From assembly GCF_006874425.1 (NCBI RefSeq), contig NZ_VIJZ01000002.1, positions 496,001 to 560,000 on the forward strand: a DNA stretch of 64,000 nucleotides, written 5' to 3'. Shown here piece by piece: positions 42,439 to 51,703 of the stretch. Each line of letters begins with the position of its first letter. Position 1 is the stretch's first letter. This DNA comes from Paenibacillus ottowii (GTDB lineage Bacteria; Bacillota; Bacilli; Paenibacillales; Paenibacillaceae). Under the pieces are notes generated by a model, which saw nothing but the letters and a program-made list of their open reading frames with translations, did no database searches and had not been told where the DNA came from. A program made the position numbers and the translations under genes.

Positions 42439-44427
42439 CTACGATGTAAAAGGAACCAACAGCCTCATATCAGACCAATCACTTGGCCGCAAGATCACAC
42501 GGGAAGGTGTTTCCTCAGCCATTCCTGAGGCATACCAGCCTGTGACACTCCAGGGATCGCCGGAAAGCACCGATTCCGGTATCCATTTAACCTCTTTTCC
42601 ATCCATTCGCAGTCCCACCGCCGCCTGCCAACGGATCGCTTGCTCAATCAACTGCCTGGAAGTGGAAGCATGGTAACTCCTCCATTCTTTTATCCATGAA
42701 GACGGCACTGTAGATTTTTCTGGAAAATAGTCAGACGGATCAGGCAGCGTGTGCTCTTGTTCATAAAAATGCAACGTGCGCCCTGTATAAACCAGACCAG
42801 CTCTTCCCTCTTGCGAAAAAAGGAAGTGCCCTGCATCTAGGTTCTCCGTCTCCGTCAAGAGTGGATAATGATGAGCTGGCTCATCCACACTTTCCGGCTC
42901 AAGCCGCGGACTTAATCCTATTGCAGCGAGCGCTTTTCGTATTTTGTTAGCAGAGCGTACCGGAATAATAAAGTCTTTATCACCGAGTCGCTCCAGTAAT
43001 CCTTCAAGTGCAGGATGTCGTGCAACCATGTCCGCATCGTCCCGAGTACCGCATCGCAAAAGTGTTACCGTGGCAAAGGCCGTTCGTCCGACATCGCCTG
43101 CCCACTGCTCTACCGCCAGCCGTACATGTTCGGGCACACCTGTCCGGCTGTACTTGTCCAAAAGAGCAGGAATCGTTTTGGCATCCATGCCGAGCTCGAT
43201 TGCCTTTGTAATACTCTCTCTGGTGATTCGATATACTACCATCCGATCTCCTGTCACTTGTTCACAGCAGCACTCCAATCGCCAGCGCACATCATATGCG
43301 ACATCTGGCGGAACTAATATTTCGAAATCAGGCTGCACATAAAAGGCACCTTGCTCTTGGCATGTTTCCTCCTCATTATGGAGTTGATGCAGATCTGCCA
43401 CCGGTACATTCCAACGATAACACAGTTCGCCTGATGCGGTCTGACCCCAATCCCCCATTCCAAAAGCAGCCAGAGCCATCAACCAACCTTTGATCTCCCT
43501 CATAAAAGGTTCACTGAAATTAACATCAAATCTCCTTTCATCCGCAAGCCCTTCGAGATTTGTGATTACAGGAACAATGTCTATAAGGGTACTGTTCATA
43601 AAATCTTTTCCACTTGAACTATCCAGCGAGATTAAACCTACCTGGTGCATCCATTGCAGCAAACATTGAATAGATATCCATCCATCTGTTCCTCCATACT
43701 GCGAGACGGCACACAGCATATAGCGGAAATGCTGCATGGACGCTTCAGCCTTGCCGTACCTTTCCATCAAGGTGGCAAAAATATGCTTGCGCATTTGTCC
43801 AGCAGACAACCGAATCCATGTCGCCAGTTCCGCTTCCTGAATGCGAAGAGATCCCGTTTCTTTTACTAATAGTCCCAAACTGAGCAGTAAATCGATCATG
43901 ACCACCGTTTGTACGGGATATAGCTCGGCATGCGCATAATGCAACCCAAGTCCCTCTAGATCCTCCGAGCGAAAGGGTGTCAGTTCACTTAATTTTTGCA
44001 ATGACCGCTTATGTATGGTTCCTTTGGCCGTCAAAGGAACTCCCTGTATAGCAATATGTGACAACACATGCAGCAACTCTGACTCCAATCCTGTCATTGC
44101 TTCATGTACCGTTAATGGATGATCCGTATGTATCTTGTTGATCGGAGTTTGCTGTAACAACATATCGTACAGAGCAGGTAGCCGATCAACAGGAATATAT
44201 AAAATCCGTTCACCCCACGATTTGGTGACTGCCTCCAGCCACCCCCGAGTGCGAAGCCCATGCAGTGCCAGTCTTGTTTCGACTCCACTCAAGGTACCTC
44301 GGGTAAGCTGCATAGGCTCCTCTTCCTTTATAGGCTGTGCCGCATACCGGACAAAGCATCGTCTAAGCACCAGCAGCTCATCCGCTAAAAGCTCATTCCA
44401 GTTGCCTTGCGTACTCGTTATGTCCAT
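42439..44427 (-). CDS. Helicase-associated protein paired with XPB (XPB/Ssl2 N-terminal-like domain)
   Basis: A 662-residue protein directly behind the XPB-type helicase gene, with a gap of six bases. The C-terminal part (about 380-560, from FYVQPDFEILVPPDVAYDVRWRLE to GDKDFIIPVRSANKIRKALAAIGL) matches the helicase-associated (Helicase_C_3/XPB N-terminal-like) domain of bacterial proteins that accompany XPB. The N-terminal part looks like several winged-helix modules. No nuclease motif is visible. It contains no Walker motifs, so it is not itself a motor. A role in DNA repair with XPB is inferred from the pairing. Confidence 0.8.
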   Translation of the reverse strand: MDITSTQGNWNELLADELLVLRRCFVRYAAQPIKEEEPMQLTRGTLSGVETRLALHGLRTRGWLEAVTKSWGERILYIPVDRLPALYDMLLQQTPINKIHTDHPLTVHEAMTGLESELLHVLSHIAIQGVPLTAKGTIHKRSLQKLSELTPFRSEDLEGLGLHYAHAELYPVQTVVMIDLLLSLGLLVKETGSLRIQEAELATWIRLSAGQMRKHIFATLMERYGKAEASMQHFRYMLCAVSQYGGTDGWISIQCLLQWMHQVGLISLDSSSGKDFMNSTLIDIVPVITNLEGLADERRFDVNFSEPFMREIKGWLMALAAFGMGDWGQTASGELCYRWNVPVADLHQLHNEEETCQEQGAFYVQPDFEILVPPDVAYDVRWRLECCCEQVTGDRMVVYRITRESITKAIELGMDAKTIPALLDKYSRTGVPEHVRLAVEQWAGDVGRTAFATVTLLRCGTRDDADMVARHPALEGLLERLGDKDFIIPVRSANKIRKALAAIGLSPRLEPESVDEPAHHYPLLTETENLDAGHFLFSQEGRAGLVYTGRTLHFYEQEHTLPDPSDYFPEKSTVPSSWIKEWRSYHASTSRQLIEQAIRWQAAVGLRMDGKEVKWIPESVLSGDPWSVTGWYASGMAEETPSRVILRPSDWSDMRLLVPFTS

Positions 44428-44433
44428 CCTTGA

Positions 44434-46260
44434 TTAGGCCTCCTTTTTCTTTCCGCCATCTTCTATCTCATCCTTCTGGCTTCTGCCAGCCATCATCCCA
44501 TCAAACCTGCGAATCGCATATTCATAGCCCTGTTCAATTAGAAACAGCTGACGACGTGCTGCAAAATCCGTCTCTTTGCTGTTCTCCGTCACTAATGCAT
44601 AAAAATAAGCTTTATTCTCGCCTGCCTTTGGTCGTAAAATGCGGCCAAGTCGCTGCGCCTCTTCCTGACGGGAGCCAAAGCTGCCCGATACCTCTATCGC
44701 TACTGCTGCATCCGGCAAATCGACTGCAAAGTTTGCTACCTTGGAGACTAATAAGGTTTGAATATTACCCTTGCGAAACGCATCAAACCAACGTACCCGT
44801 TCGCTTTGAGTCATGGAACCAGTGATCAGTGGGACGTCCAGTTCCTGAGCCAATATACGTAACTGGTCTAAATATTGACCTATAATTAGCGTTGGTATTC
44901 CCTTGTGTTGCTGCAGCAGACTGCGTACAGCCTCCAACTTAGCCGGATTTTCGGCTGCAATTCGGTATTGCTGTCTGCCTTCAGCGCGCATACTTCGCTC
45001 TAGAAGTTCAGTGGTCATGGGCAAACGCATCTCTACACACTCGACCTGAGCGATCCACCCCTGTCGCTCCAGTTCCTTCCACGGCATATCGTACCGTTTA
45101 GGTCCAATTAAAGAGAACACATCCCGCTCACACCCGTCCTCTCGAACCAGCGTAGCTGTTAGTCCCAAACGGCGGGTAGCCTGAATGTCAGCTGTCGCCC
45201 GAAATACTGGTGCAGGCAGCAAATGGACCTCATCATAAATAATGAGTCCCCACTTCCGCTCACTCAGCAGCTTCATATGTTCAAACTGTCCGTCTTTGGT
45301 GCGACGATGTGTCAAAATCTGGTAGGTTGCCACCGTAATCGGTCGCACCTCCTTTTTCTGACCACTGTATTCCCCGATTGAATCTGCAGGAATATTCGTC
45401 TTTTGCTTCAATTCTTCGATCCATTGCCGCACGGAAATAGTATTGGAGGTTAAAATAAGCACCTCACACTGAAAACGATTCATTACAGCCATACCGATCA
45501 CTGTTTTTCCGGCTCCGCATGGGAGCACCAATACACCACTACCCCCTAAGCCGTCTGCGCCTTCAAATGCATCAGCGGCTTTTACCTGATAATCACGAAG
45601 CTGCAACTCCGTTTGTCCCTTACCCAAGGTAAAACGAAGCAGATTCCCCTCAAGATAACCCGCCGTATCTACAACGGGATATCCCAAGCGAGTTAATTCC
45701 TGCTTGAGCAAGCCGCGATTTTCGGAGGGTACGGAGGCGCTTGTCTCATTGATGCGAAGCAAACCAAGCTGTTCTAGCTCTTTCTTGTTTAATAGCTCAT
45801 CCAGTAAGGTTGGATTCTCTGCTGCCAAGATCAAGTGATCACCTATGGTGTAAGTGTCGGTGGCTTTTCCCGTCTTTGTACTTCGGTTTGACTTATGCTC
45901 ATCACGGTACGTGTAAATCGTATGTGTGCCGTAATTTTGTTCTTCTTTTTCACTCGCGCGTGACAGCGTCAATGTCCCATACCTAGAAACAAGCTGTTCA
46001 ATATCCTTCAACAAATCACGCGGAATATCCCAACGGGAGATAGAATGCAAACTATTTTGAATGTCTTCAGCACTCCACCCGAGCGCGGCTGCGTTCCAAA
46101 GCGACAACGGAGTGATGTGATATGTATGAAAAGAGGATGGGCTTTTTACTAGCTCTGCATAAATCTGCAACTGTGAGCGAGCCCAATCGGAATTAGGGAG
46201 ACCCATTTCCAGCAAAACAGTAAAATCACGTTGTACAATACAAGGAAGATCTGGATTCAT
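44434..46260 (-). CDS. XPB-type DNA repair helicase (superfamily 2, 3'-5')
   Basis: A 608-residue homologue of the eukaryotic/archaeal XPB (Rad25) helicase, which is sporadic in bacteria. An N-terminal domain of about 200 residues precedes the motor. The motor has LPCGAGKTVIGM (Walker A), IYDEVHLLPAPVF (DEVH), LTATLVREDG with the XPB-specific RED motif, and QRLGRILRPK (motif VI). The C-terminus (DFAARRQLFLIEQGYEYAI) is also XPB-like. AGGAGG lies five bases before the ATG. It forms an operon with the partner gene downstream. A 13-base hairpin lies in the 5' region. Confidence 0.92.
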   Translation of the reverse strand: MNPDLPCIVQRDFTVLLEMGLPNSDWARSQLQIYAELVKSPSSFHTYHITPLSLWNAAALGWSAEDIQNSLHSISRWDIPRDLLKDIEQLVSRYGTLTLSRASEKEEQNYGTHTIYTYRDEHKSNRSTKTGKATDTYTIGDHLILAAENPTLLDELLNKKELEQLGLLRINETSASVPSENRGLLKQELTRLGYPVVDTAGYLEGNLLRFTLGKGQTELQLRDYQVKAADAFEGADGLGGSGVLVLPCGAGKTVIGMAVMNRFQCEVLILTSNTISVRQWIEELKQKTNIPADSIGEYSGQKKEVRPITVATYQILTHRRTKDGQFEHMKLLSERKWGLIIYDEVHLLPAPVFRATADIQATRRLGLTATLVREDGCERDVFSLIGPKRYDMPWKELERQGWIAQVECVEMRLPMTTELLERSMRAEGRQQYRIAAENPAKLEAVRSLLQQHKGIPTLIIGQYLDQLRILAQELDVPLITGSMTQSERVRWFDAFRKGNIQTLLVSKVANFAVDLPDAAVAIEVSGSFGSRQEEAQRLGRILRPKAGENKAYFYALVTENSKETDFAARRQLFLIEQGYEYAIRRFDGMMAGRSQKDEIEDGGKKKEA

Positions 46261-46332
46261 GACTACCTCCTGACACTCAAAGTTCTATACTAAATAGCTT
46301 ATCCGTTTATTCGCAGATCAACCGGAATAGCA

Positions 46333-46364
46333 AGGAGTCCAACCCATACTTGGGTTGAACTCCT
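46333..46364. repeat. Strong hairpin between the CBS gene and the XPB gene
   Basis: AGGAGTCCAACCC (46333-46345) and GGGTTGAACTCCT (46352-46364) pair over 13 bases with one G-U or mismatch and a six-base loop. No T-run follows on the minus strand. It may terminate the CBS gene weakly, or sit in the XPB leader. Confidence 0.65.
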
Positions 46365-46419
46365 GTTCAAAAGCTCGGAATAAAGACCATCCCAAACTGA
46401 TGCCTACCTTATTACTTTT

Positions 46420-46848
46420 CTAGTGAACCTGCTCAGAAATTTGGCTAAGCGCCTCTCCAGCATTGTCTGCAAAAATATTACGAACAGCCAAATCCCCGAT
46501 CGAAACAATCCCGATCAGGCGATCTCCTTCCGTCACAGGCAAGCGACGAATTTGCTGCTCTGCCATCAGTTCAGCTGCTTGGTCCACTGACATGTCAGCA
46601 CTGGCTGTACGAATACCTGTTGTCATTACCGTATCCACCGAACCAGAACCAGAGTTTTTAGCCGCATAGCCGCGAATTACAAGGTCACGGTCTGTTACCA
46701 CACCGATCAACTTGTCACTGCCTTCGCTTTCCACAACTGGGATAAAGCCGGTATCATTGTCTTTCATTTTGACCGCTACTTCGTAAATATTGTCCTGCGG
46801 GGTAACTGTCACACATTTTTTAGTCATAACTTCCTGAACCTTTTTCAT
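46420..46848 (-). CDS. CBS-domain protein
   Basis: A 142-residue protein made of two CBS motifs (about 8-62 and 73-128), which together form an adenine-nucleotide-binding Bateman module. Each has the characteristic VTDRDLVIRG and VSIGDLAVRN ends. No other domain is fused. Such stand-alone proteins often act as energy or redox sensors; no target can be named. AAAGGAGGG precedes the ATG. It is probably monocistronic. Confidence 0.92.
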   Translation of the reverse strand: MKKVQEVMTKKCVTVTPQDNIYEVAVKMKDNDTGFIPVVESEGSDKLIGVVTDRDLVIRGYAAKNSGSGSVDTVMTTGIRTASADMSVDQAAELMAEQQIRRLPVTEGDRLIGIVSIGDLAVRNIFADNAGEALSQISEQVH

Positions 46849-46931
46849 GGGTATCCCTCCTTTTCAAGAGTAGGGTACCCCATTTCATTCAGCTCATACT
46901 CCAAATTGGACCGTTTCCAATTTAGCTCGTA

Positions 46932-48137
46932 TTAGCCGTTAGTTACCCTTTCTTTTCGCCCAGCAGCATACCCCGTAGACATGGCAATAAACAGGCGAAC
47001 TGCGTTGATCATGGCATCCTCATCAAAATCAAATTTTGGATGGTGATGGGGATAAATTGCACCTTTAGCAGGATTACCTGCCCCCACGAACATAAAACAA
47101 CCTGGTACACGTTCCAAATAATACGCAAAATCCTCGGCAGGCATCAATTTTGATGCTTCCTGGACATTCCCCTCGCCGAACACAGACTTTGCTTCTTTAA
47201 AAAAGCGAGAAGCTTCCTGGACATCATTTACAACCGGTGGGTATCCCATAATATAACGAATCTGTGCTGTTGTACCGTATGTTGCTGCTGTGAGCTCAGT
47301 TACCTCATGCAGTCGCTCCTTCATGACTGTCCGGGTCTGCTCATCAAACGTACGAACTGTTCCACTCAAGCGACAAGTTTCCGCAATTACATTTTGCGCA
47401 AAGCCCCCTTGGATGGTTCCCACCGTCAACACAGCAGGCCGTAAAGGGTCGACTGAACGGCTTACGATACTTTGCAGTTGCATCACGAGAGCTGAACCTG
47501 CCACCACACTATCATTAGTGGACTGGGGCATACCGCCATGCCCACCCTTACCTGTAATTTCAATATAAAAATCATCGGCCGCCGCCATCAACGGTCCTGC
47601 ACAACTTGCAGCGGTCCCCACCGGAAATGGTGTCCATAAATGAATGCCATAAATAACATCCACCCCTTCCAGTACGCTATCTTTGATTACATGGACTGCA
47701 CCCCCAGGCAGCAACTCTTCCGCAGGTTGGAACAAAAACCGGATTTCTCCTTCCAGCTTTTCTCGGTTCAGACTGTAATAGTATGCTGTCCCAAGCAAGA
47801 CAGACGTATGTCCGTCATGTCCGCAAGCATGCATAGCCCCATCCACGCTGGAGCGATATTCACATTCCTTTTCATCCTGAATCGGAAGAGCGTCCATATC
47901 AGCACGCAACATCACCACAGGTCCAGGTTTGGCACCACGAATGGTACCTACAACACCGTGTCCCCCTACCTGACGGCGAACCTCTACTCCCCAGCTCTCT
48001 AGCTTATCCGCTACAAAAGCGGCGGTTTTGCTTTCCTGAAAAGAAATTTCGGGATTCTTATGTAAGTGTCTACGCCACTCCACCATATTATTTTGTAATT
48101 GATCGAACCAAGTCTGATCCATCCCCTGCTGTGTCAT
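46932..48137 (-). CDS. M20-family amidohydrolase (aminoacylase/hippurate hydrolase type)
   Basis: A zinc metallohydrolase that cleaves N-acyl amino acids. At 401 residues, the metal motifs are MLRADMDALPIQDE, MHACGHDGHTSVLLG, LFQPAEELLPGGA and HHHPKFDFDEDA. The dimerisation domain has ITGKGGHGGMPQSTNDSV. The substrate could be an N-acetyl or N-acyl amino acid, or N-acetyl-diaminopimelate; the sequence does not decide. GGAGAGGTGGAG precedes the ATG. It is divergent from the SEDS gene. Confidence 0.9.
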   Translation of the reverse strand: MTQQGMDQTWFDQLQNNMVEWRRHLHKNPEISFQESKTAAFVADKLESWGVEVRRQVGGHGVVGTIRGAKPGPVVMLRADMDALPIQDEKECEYRSSVDGAMHACGHDGHTSVLLGTAYYYSLNREKLEGEIRFLFQPAEELLPGGAVHVIKDSVLEGVDVIYGIHLWTPFPVGTAASCAGPLMAAADDFYIEITGKGGHGGMPQSTNDSVVAGSALVMQLQSIVSRSVDPLRPAVLTVGTIQGGFAQNVIAETCRLSGTVRTFDEQTRTVMKERLHEVTELTAATYGTTAQIRYIMGYPPVVNDVQEASRFFKEAKSVFGEGNVQEASKLMPAEDFAYYLERVPGCFMFVGAGNPAKGAIYPHHHPKFDFDEDAMINAVRLFIAMSTGYAAGRKERVTNG

Positions 48138-48385
48138 TATGCTCCACCTCTCCTTTTTAACACGTTGATAAATTCCCGATCAATCATGCAGCTTTATAAT
48201 ACATGCGCCGTTTCTCTCAAATCTTTATTTTTATCTATTGTAGCAGATATGGAATTGTTGTGATATCTGTTGCCCCAGATGGTTGCAGAAGCCTATCAAA
48301 CATACTATGATAAAATGGATAAACGATAAAAATGATAAACGTCTGCGAGGAATATACCTTGCGGCGAATACCGGGGGAAGCTGAT

Positions 48386-49648
48386 ATGAGAAATACGAAG
48401 CCGGAGACTCGAAGAAGAGGGACACCGGATTTCCAATTGCTGATCCTCACTTTGTTGCTGGTTGGATTCGGTGTAATCATGGTATTTAGCTCCAGTTCCA
48501 GCGTAGCTCTGCTGAATAAAGAATACAATTTTGACTCTTTATATTTTGTAAAGCGCCAGTCTGCATTTGCTGTACTCGGACTATTTATTATGTTGGTAGC
48601 TATGAATATTAAAATGGAAAAATATAAAAAGCTCTTTGTGCCTTTATTTTTCATAACCATATTACTGCTCATCATCGTTCTTTTTACAGGCTCACTTAAC
48701 GGCGCAAGAAGTTGGCTCAGATTTGGTAGTGTTGGCTTTCAGCCAACGGAACTCGCAAAAATCTCCATTATTCTTTACTTATCCGCGCTGATTGTGAAAA
48801 AAGGAGATCGATTTAGAGATTTACGGACTGGCTACATACCTGTAACGGTCATTGTAGGCTTTGTTGCAGGACTCATCATGCTTCAACCGGATTTAGGCTC
48901 CTGCTTTATTTTGGTAGCCACCAGTGGTCTGATTATTTATGCCGGGGGAGCCAGCGTCAAGCACATTACAGCATCCATCATCCTGCTCGTGCTAGGTGCT
49001 TCCATCGTGTTTGGTATTGGATCATTGTTTGGAGGAGATTCCGACAGCGCAAATGGGCAAGCCACTGCTGCCAAACAAGATTATAAAATTGGACGCTTTC
49101 AAGCTTTTCTTAATCCTGAAAAGTATAGACAAGGAACGGGATACAATCTGGTACAGTCCTTGCAAGCTATTGGCGAGGGCGGCATAAGCGGATCAGGATT
49201 TGGGAAAGGCATTATCAAGCTTCATTATCTGCCCAATTCGTTTAATGATTTTATCTTTTCTGTCATTGGTGAAGAGTTTGGATTTATCGGAACAGCTATT
49301 TTTCTGATGCTATATTTGTATTTCATTTGGCGAGGCATGATCATTGCTCTGCGCTGTCATGATCCGTTCGGAACGTTGGTGGGCACTGGTATCATGGGTT
49401 TGATCGCCATTCAGGCCTTCATTAATATCGGCGGGGTAACCCAAACCATTCCAATCACAGGTGTAACGCTTCCGTTTATTAGCTTTGGTGGCTCCTCCCT
49501 GCTTGTCATGATGTTTTCCATGGGCATCATGCTCAGCATTTCTCGTGAGAATACCAAACAAGCTGTGGAGGAACGCACTACAGGGGTAACTGTCCGTAAT
49601 GAAGTTCCCAATCGCTTTCAAGCTCGTAGAACCAACCGTTATCGCTAA
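48386..49648 (+). CDS. SEDS-family peptidoglycan glycosyltransferase (FtsW/SpoVE-type)
   Basis: An integral membrane lipid II polymerase working with a class B PBP. About 420 residues and ten membrane helices, beginning MRNTKPETRRRGTPDFQLLI. SEDS features are VFSSSSSVALL, NGARSWLRFGSVGFQPTELAKI, LQPDLGSC, PEKYRQGTGYNLVQSLQAIGEGG and PITGVTLPFISFGGSSL. FtsW and SpoVE cannot be told apart by eye; Bacillus ftsW lies near ylaN, which is also the case here (2 kb away). I start it at ATG 48386 after GGGGGAAG. Confidence 0.92.
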   Translation: MRNTKPETRRRGTPDFQLLILTLLLVGFGVIMVFSSSSSVALLNKEYNFDSLYFVKRQSAFAVLGLFIMLVAMNIKMEKYKKLFVPLFFITILLLIIVLFTGSLNGARSWLRFGSVGFQPTELAKISIILYLSALIVKKGDRFRDLRTGYIPVTVIVGFVAGLIMLQPDLGSCFILVATSGLIIYAGGASVKHITASIILLVLGASIVFGIGSLFGGDSDSANGQATAAKQDYKIGRFQAFLNPEKYRQGTGYNLVQSLQAIGEGGISGSGFGKGIIKLHYLPNSFNDFIFSVIGEEFGFIGTAIFLMLYLYFIWRGMIIALRCHDPFGTLVGTGIMGLIAIQAFINIGGVTQTIPITGVTLPFISFGGSSLLVMMFSMGIMLSISRENTKQAVEERTTGVTVRNEVPNRFQARRTNRYR

Positions 49649-49649
49649 A

Positions 49650-49704
49650 AAAAAGAACTTCCATCTGACCACTAATTACGGTGGCATTGGAAGTTCTTTT
49701 TTTG
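49650..49704. terminator. Bidirectional terminator after the SEDS gene
   Basis: AAGAACTTCCA and TGGAAGTTCTT form an 11-base stem, with an inner ACC/GGT pairing. A-runs on the left and T-runs on the right flank it, directly after the SEDS stop. Confidence 0.92.
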
Positions 49705-49766
49705 TCTATGCATATGTATAAGTATATAACTACGTGTCCGTCTGCAAAATGTTATATAGCAGATTC

Positions 49767-49808
49767 ACAAAACGAAAACTGGCGTTTTATAACCACCAGT
49801 TTTCGTGT
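49767..49808 (-). terminator. Probable terminator of the Asp23-family gene
   Basis: A perfect 11-base stem ACGAAAACTGG (49772-49782) / CCAGTTTTCGT (49796-49806), followed by TTTTGTG on the minus strand. It lies 70 bases beyond the stop of the Asp23-family gene. Confidence 0.6.
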
Positions 49809-49878
49809 TCTTATTCAGATTATCGCAGGGCCCCCTGCACCAATGTTTAAAAAATGTAAATTCACGTATGGTGGTCAA

Positions 49879-50244
49879 TTACACCGCGTCGTCCTTGAAG
49901 GCGACACCCTCCACTTTTACGTTCACTTCCACGACCCGCAAACCCGTCATGCTTTCGACGGCTTCTCGCACATTTTGCTGAAGAATTCGGGACACCTCAT
50001 GAATAGGTGTTTCGTAGAGCACGATAATACGTAGATCAATGGCAGCTTCCAGTTGTCCAACCTCCACTGATACGCCCTTTTGCACATTTTTACCGCTCAG
50101 CCTTTTCGCCCAGCCTTCCGATAAGCCGCCTGACATTGCAGCAATGCCTGGTGTCTCTAATGCGGCCATCCCGGCAATTTTTCCTACGACATCGTTGGAA
50201 ATCTTGATGTTTCCTGCTTCCAGTTGTTGAATTTGCTCTGCCAT
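49879..50244 (-). CDS. Asp23/Gls24-family protein (YloU-like)
   Basis: A 121-residue protein of the Asp23/Gls24 (DUF322) family. The family includes membrane-associated envelope-stress proteins of Gram-positives and YloU, the usual neighbour of fakA. Features are ISNDVVGKIAGMAALETPGIAAMSGG and IDLRIIVLYETPIHEVSRILQQNVREAVESMTGL. It stands alone here, 36 kb from fakA, where the family member is missing. GGGGGACATAGGTC precedes the ATG. Confidence 0.9.
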   Translation of the reverse strand: MAEQIQQLEAGNIKISNDVVGKIAGMAALETPGIAAMSGGLSEGWAKRLSGKNVQKGVSVEVGQLEAAIDLRIIVLYETPIHEVSRILQQNVREAVESMTGLRVVEVNVKVEGVAFKDDAV

Positions 50245-50436
50245 GACCTATGTCCCCCTTCATACATCCTTTATTTGTATTGTAAAGCCTCAGCCACACC
50301 AAATGCAAACCTTACATATGAAAAACATCGTTCGTTTACAACCTATAACGTTTTGGGTATATTAATTTAGAAAATCCATACAAGTGACAGTATTCGCCAA
50401 ACTTGTACACAACTATTGATATCGAGGTGCTCTTCA

Positions 50437-51507
50437 TTGAAAAAATGGTTATCTCCCGCTTTGCTTATAGTGACATTTGCTCTTAGTGCAATCGCTCATT
50501 ACACACATTGGAACGCTGTTGCCCAATTTCTCATTTGTGCGATTTCTGTTGTATTCGTAGCCGGTTTTCTCGGTAGGGCAACTGAAAGTGTCGCGCATTA
50601 TGCTGGCCAACGTTTAGGTGGATTCCTAAATGCCACCTTTGGTAACGCAGCCGAACTAATCATCGCTATCTTTCTTGTCAAAGAAGGTCTTTACGATATG
50701 GTAAAGGCCAGCCTTACTGGTTCGATCATCGGTAATCTACTGCTGGTGCTCGGAGCAAGTCTGTTTGCTGGCGGTTTGAAATACAAAGTACAAAATTTCA
50801 ATATATCACTAGCTGGTTTAAGCGGCTCCCTAATGATTGTGGCTGTTATTGCCCTGTTTGTTCCAGCTGTCTTTCTGAACACACACGTGATCACGGATAG
50901 CGAATCAGATACACTCAGCCTTATTGTTGCAGGCACGCTCATTGTCGCGTATATTGCGTGGCTTATTTTTTCTATGATTACGCATAAGGACTATTTAGCC
51001 GATGTAACCGAACAAAAAGATCAAGAGTTACCGCATGAGCATGCTCCTATATGGTCTAGAAACAAATCCATTGCCTATTTGGTACTCGCTACCGTTATGG
51101 TCGCTTTTGTCAGCGAATGGCTGGTAGGAACACTGGAAGTATTTACGGTCCAATTTGGTCTGAGTGAATTGTTCGTAGGTGCATTTCTTGTCGCTATTAT
51201 TGGTAATGCGGCTGAACATAGCGCTGCCATTCTACTGGCCATGAAGAACAAAATCGGTGCATCGGTCGAAATTGCGGTTGGCAGCAGTTTGCAAATTGCC
51301 CTATTCGTTGCCCCTGTGCTGATTTTTGTCAGTTACTTTATGGGAAACACGATGAATATCGTTTTCACCACCATTGAACTAGTAGCGATTGCTGTCGCTG
51401 TATTTATTGCCAAATCCATCACCCAGGACGGCTCAACCAACTGGTATGAAGGGCTCATGCTGCTGGTAGTGTATGTATTGTTAGGTGTATCTTTCTTCCT
51501 TGTGTAG
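50437..51507 (+). CDS. Ca2+/H+ antiporter (CaCA family, ChaA/Cax-type)
   Basis: A membrane exchanger of about 356 residues and 10-11 helices that expels calcium against protons. The two family alpha-repeats are clear: GGFLNATFGNAAELIIAIFLVKEGL with GSIIGNLLLVLG, and FVGAFLVAIIGNAAEHSAAILLA with EIAVGSSLQIALFVAP. The start is TTG 50437 (LKKWLSPALLIV), eight bases after GAGGTG. It is monocistronic, and an unusual large inverted repeat lies after it. Confidence 0.92.
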   Translation: MKKWLSPALLIVTFALSAIAHYTHWNAVAQFLICAISVVFVAGFLGRATESVAHYAGQRLGGFLNATFGNAAELIIAIFLVKEGLYDMVKASLTGSIIGNLLLVLGASLFAGGLKYKVQNFNISLAGLSGSLMIVAVIALFVPAVFLNTHVITDSESDTLSLIVAGTLIVAYIAWLIFSMITHKDYLADVTEQKDQELPHEHAPIWSRNKSIAYLVLATVMVAFVSEWLVGTLEVFTVQFGLSELFVGAFLVAIIGNAAEHSAAILLAMKNKIGASVEIAVGSSLQIALFVAPVLIFVSYFMGNTMNIVFTTIELVAIAVAVFIAKSITQDGSTNWYEGLMLLVVYVLLGVSFFLV

Positions 51508-51540
51508 CTTCCAAAGTGTTAAAAATTTCAGTTAATTTCT

Positions 51541-51612
51541 GTTCACTGTTGCCTTGAATTTTTTAGACGATATAGCACCTTAAGTTTTTAAAATTCAAGG
51601 GCAAAGGTGAAC
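51541..51612. repeat. Long imperfect inverted repeat downstream of the Ca2+/H+ antiporter gene
   Basis: The arms 51541-51562 and 51590-51612 pair over about 22 bases with two mismatches and one bulge. They enclose a 27-base loop. No T-run follows in either direction, so this is not a standard terminator, although it could end the antiporter transcript or be a small repeat element. Confidence 0.75.
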
Positions 51613-51651
51613 GTAAAAGCGACTCTCGTCCCCTTATTAAAAAACGGCATC

Positions 51652-51683
51652 AAAAAAAGCATGCTCTCAAACTTCGCATGCTC
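51652..51683 (-). terminator. Rho-independent terminator of ylaN
   Basis: On the minus strand AGCATGC and GCATGCT pair around an 11-base loop, followed by a run of T. Confidence 0.8.
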
Positions 51684-51703
51684 TCATCAATTCAACCGTC
51701 TTC

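Noticed and set aside
48235..48675. 146-codon minus-strand frame overlapping the start of the SEDS gene
   Set aside because: It runs through the SEDS start and the divergent promoter region and has no family features.
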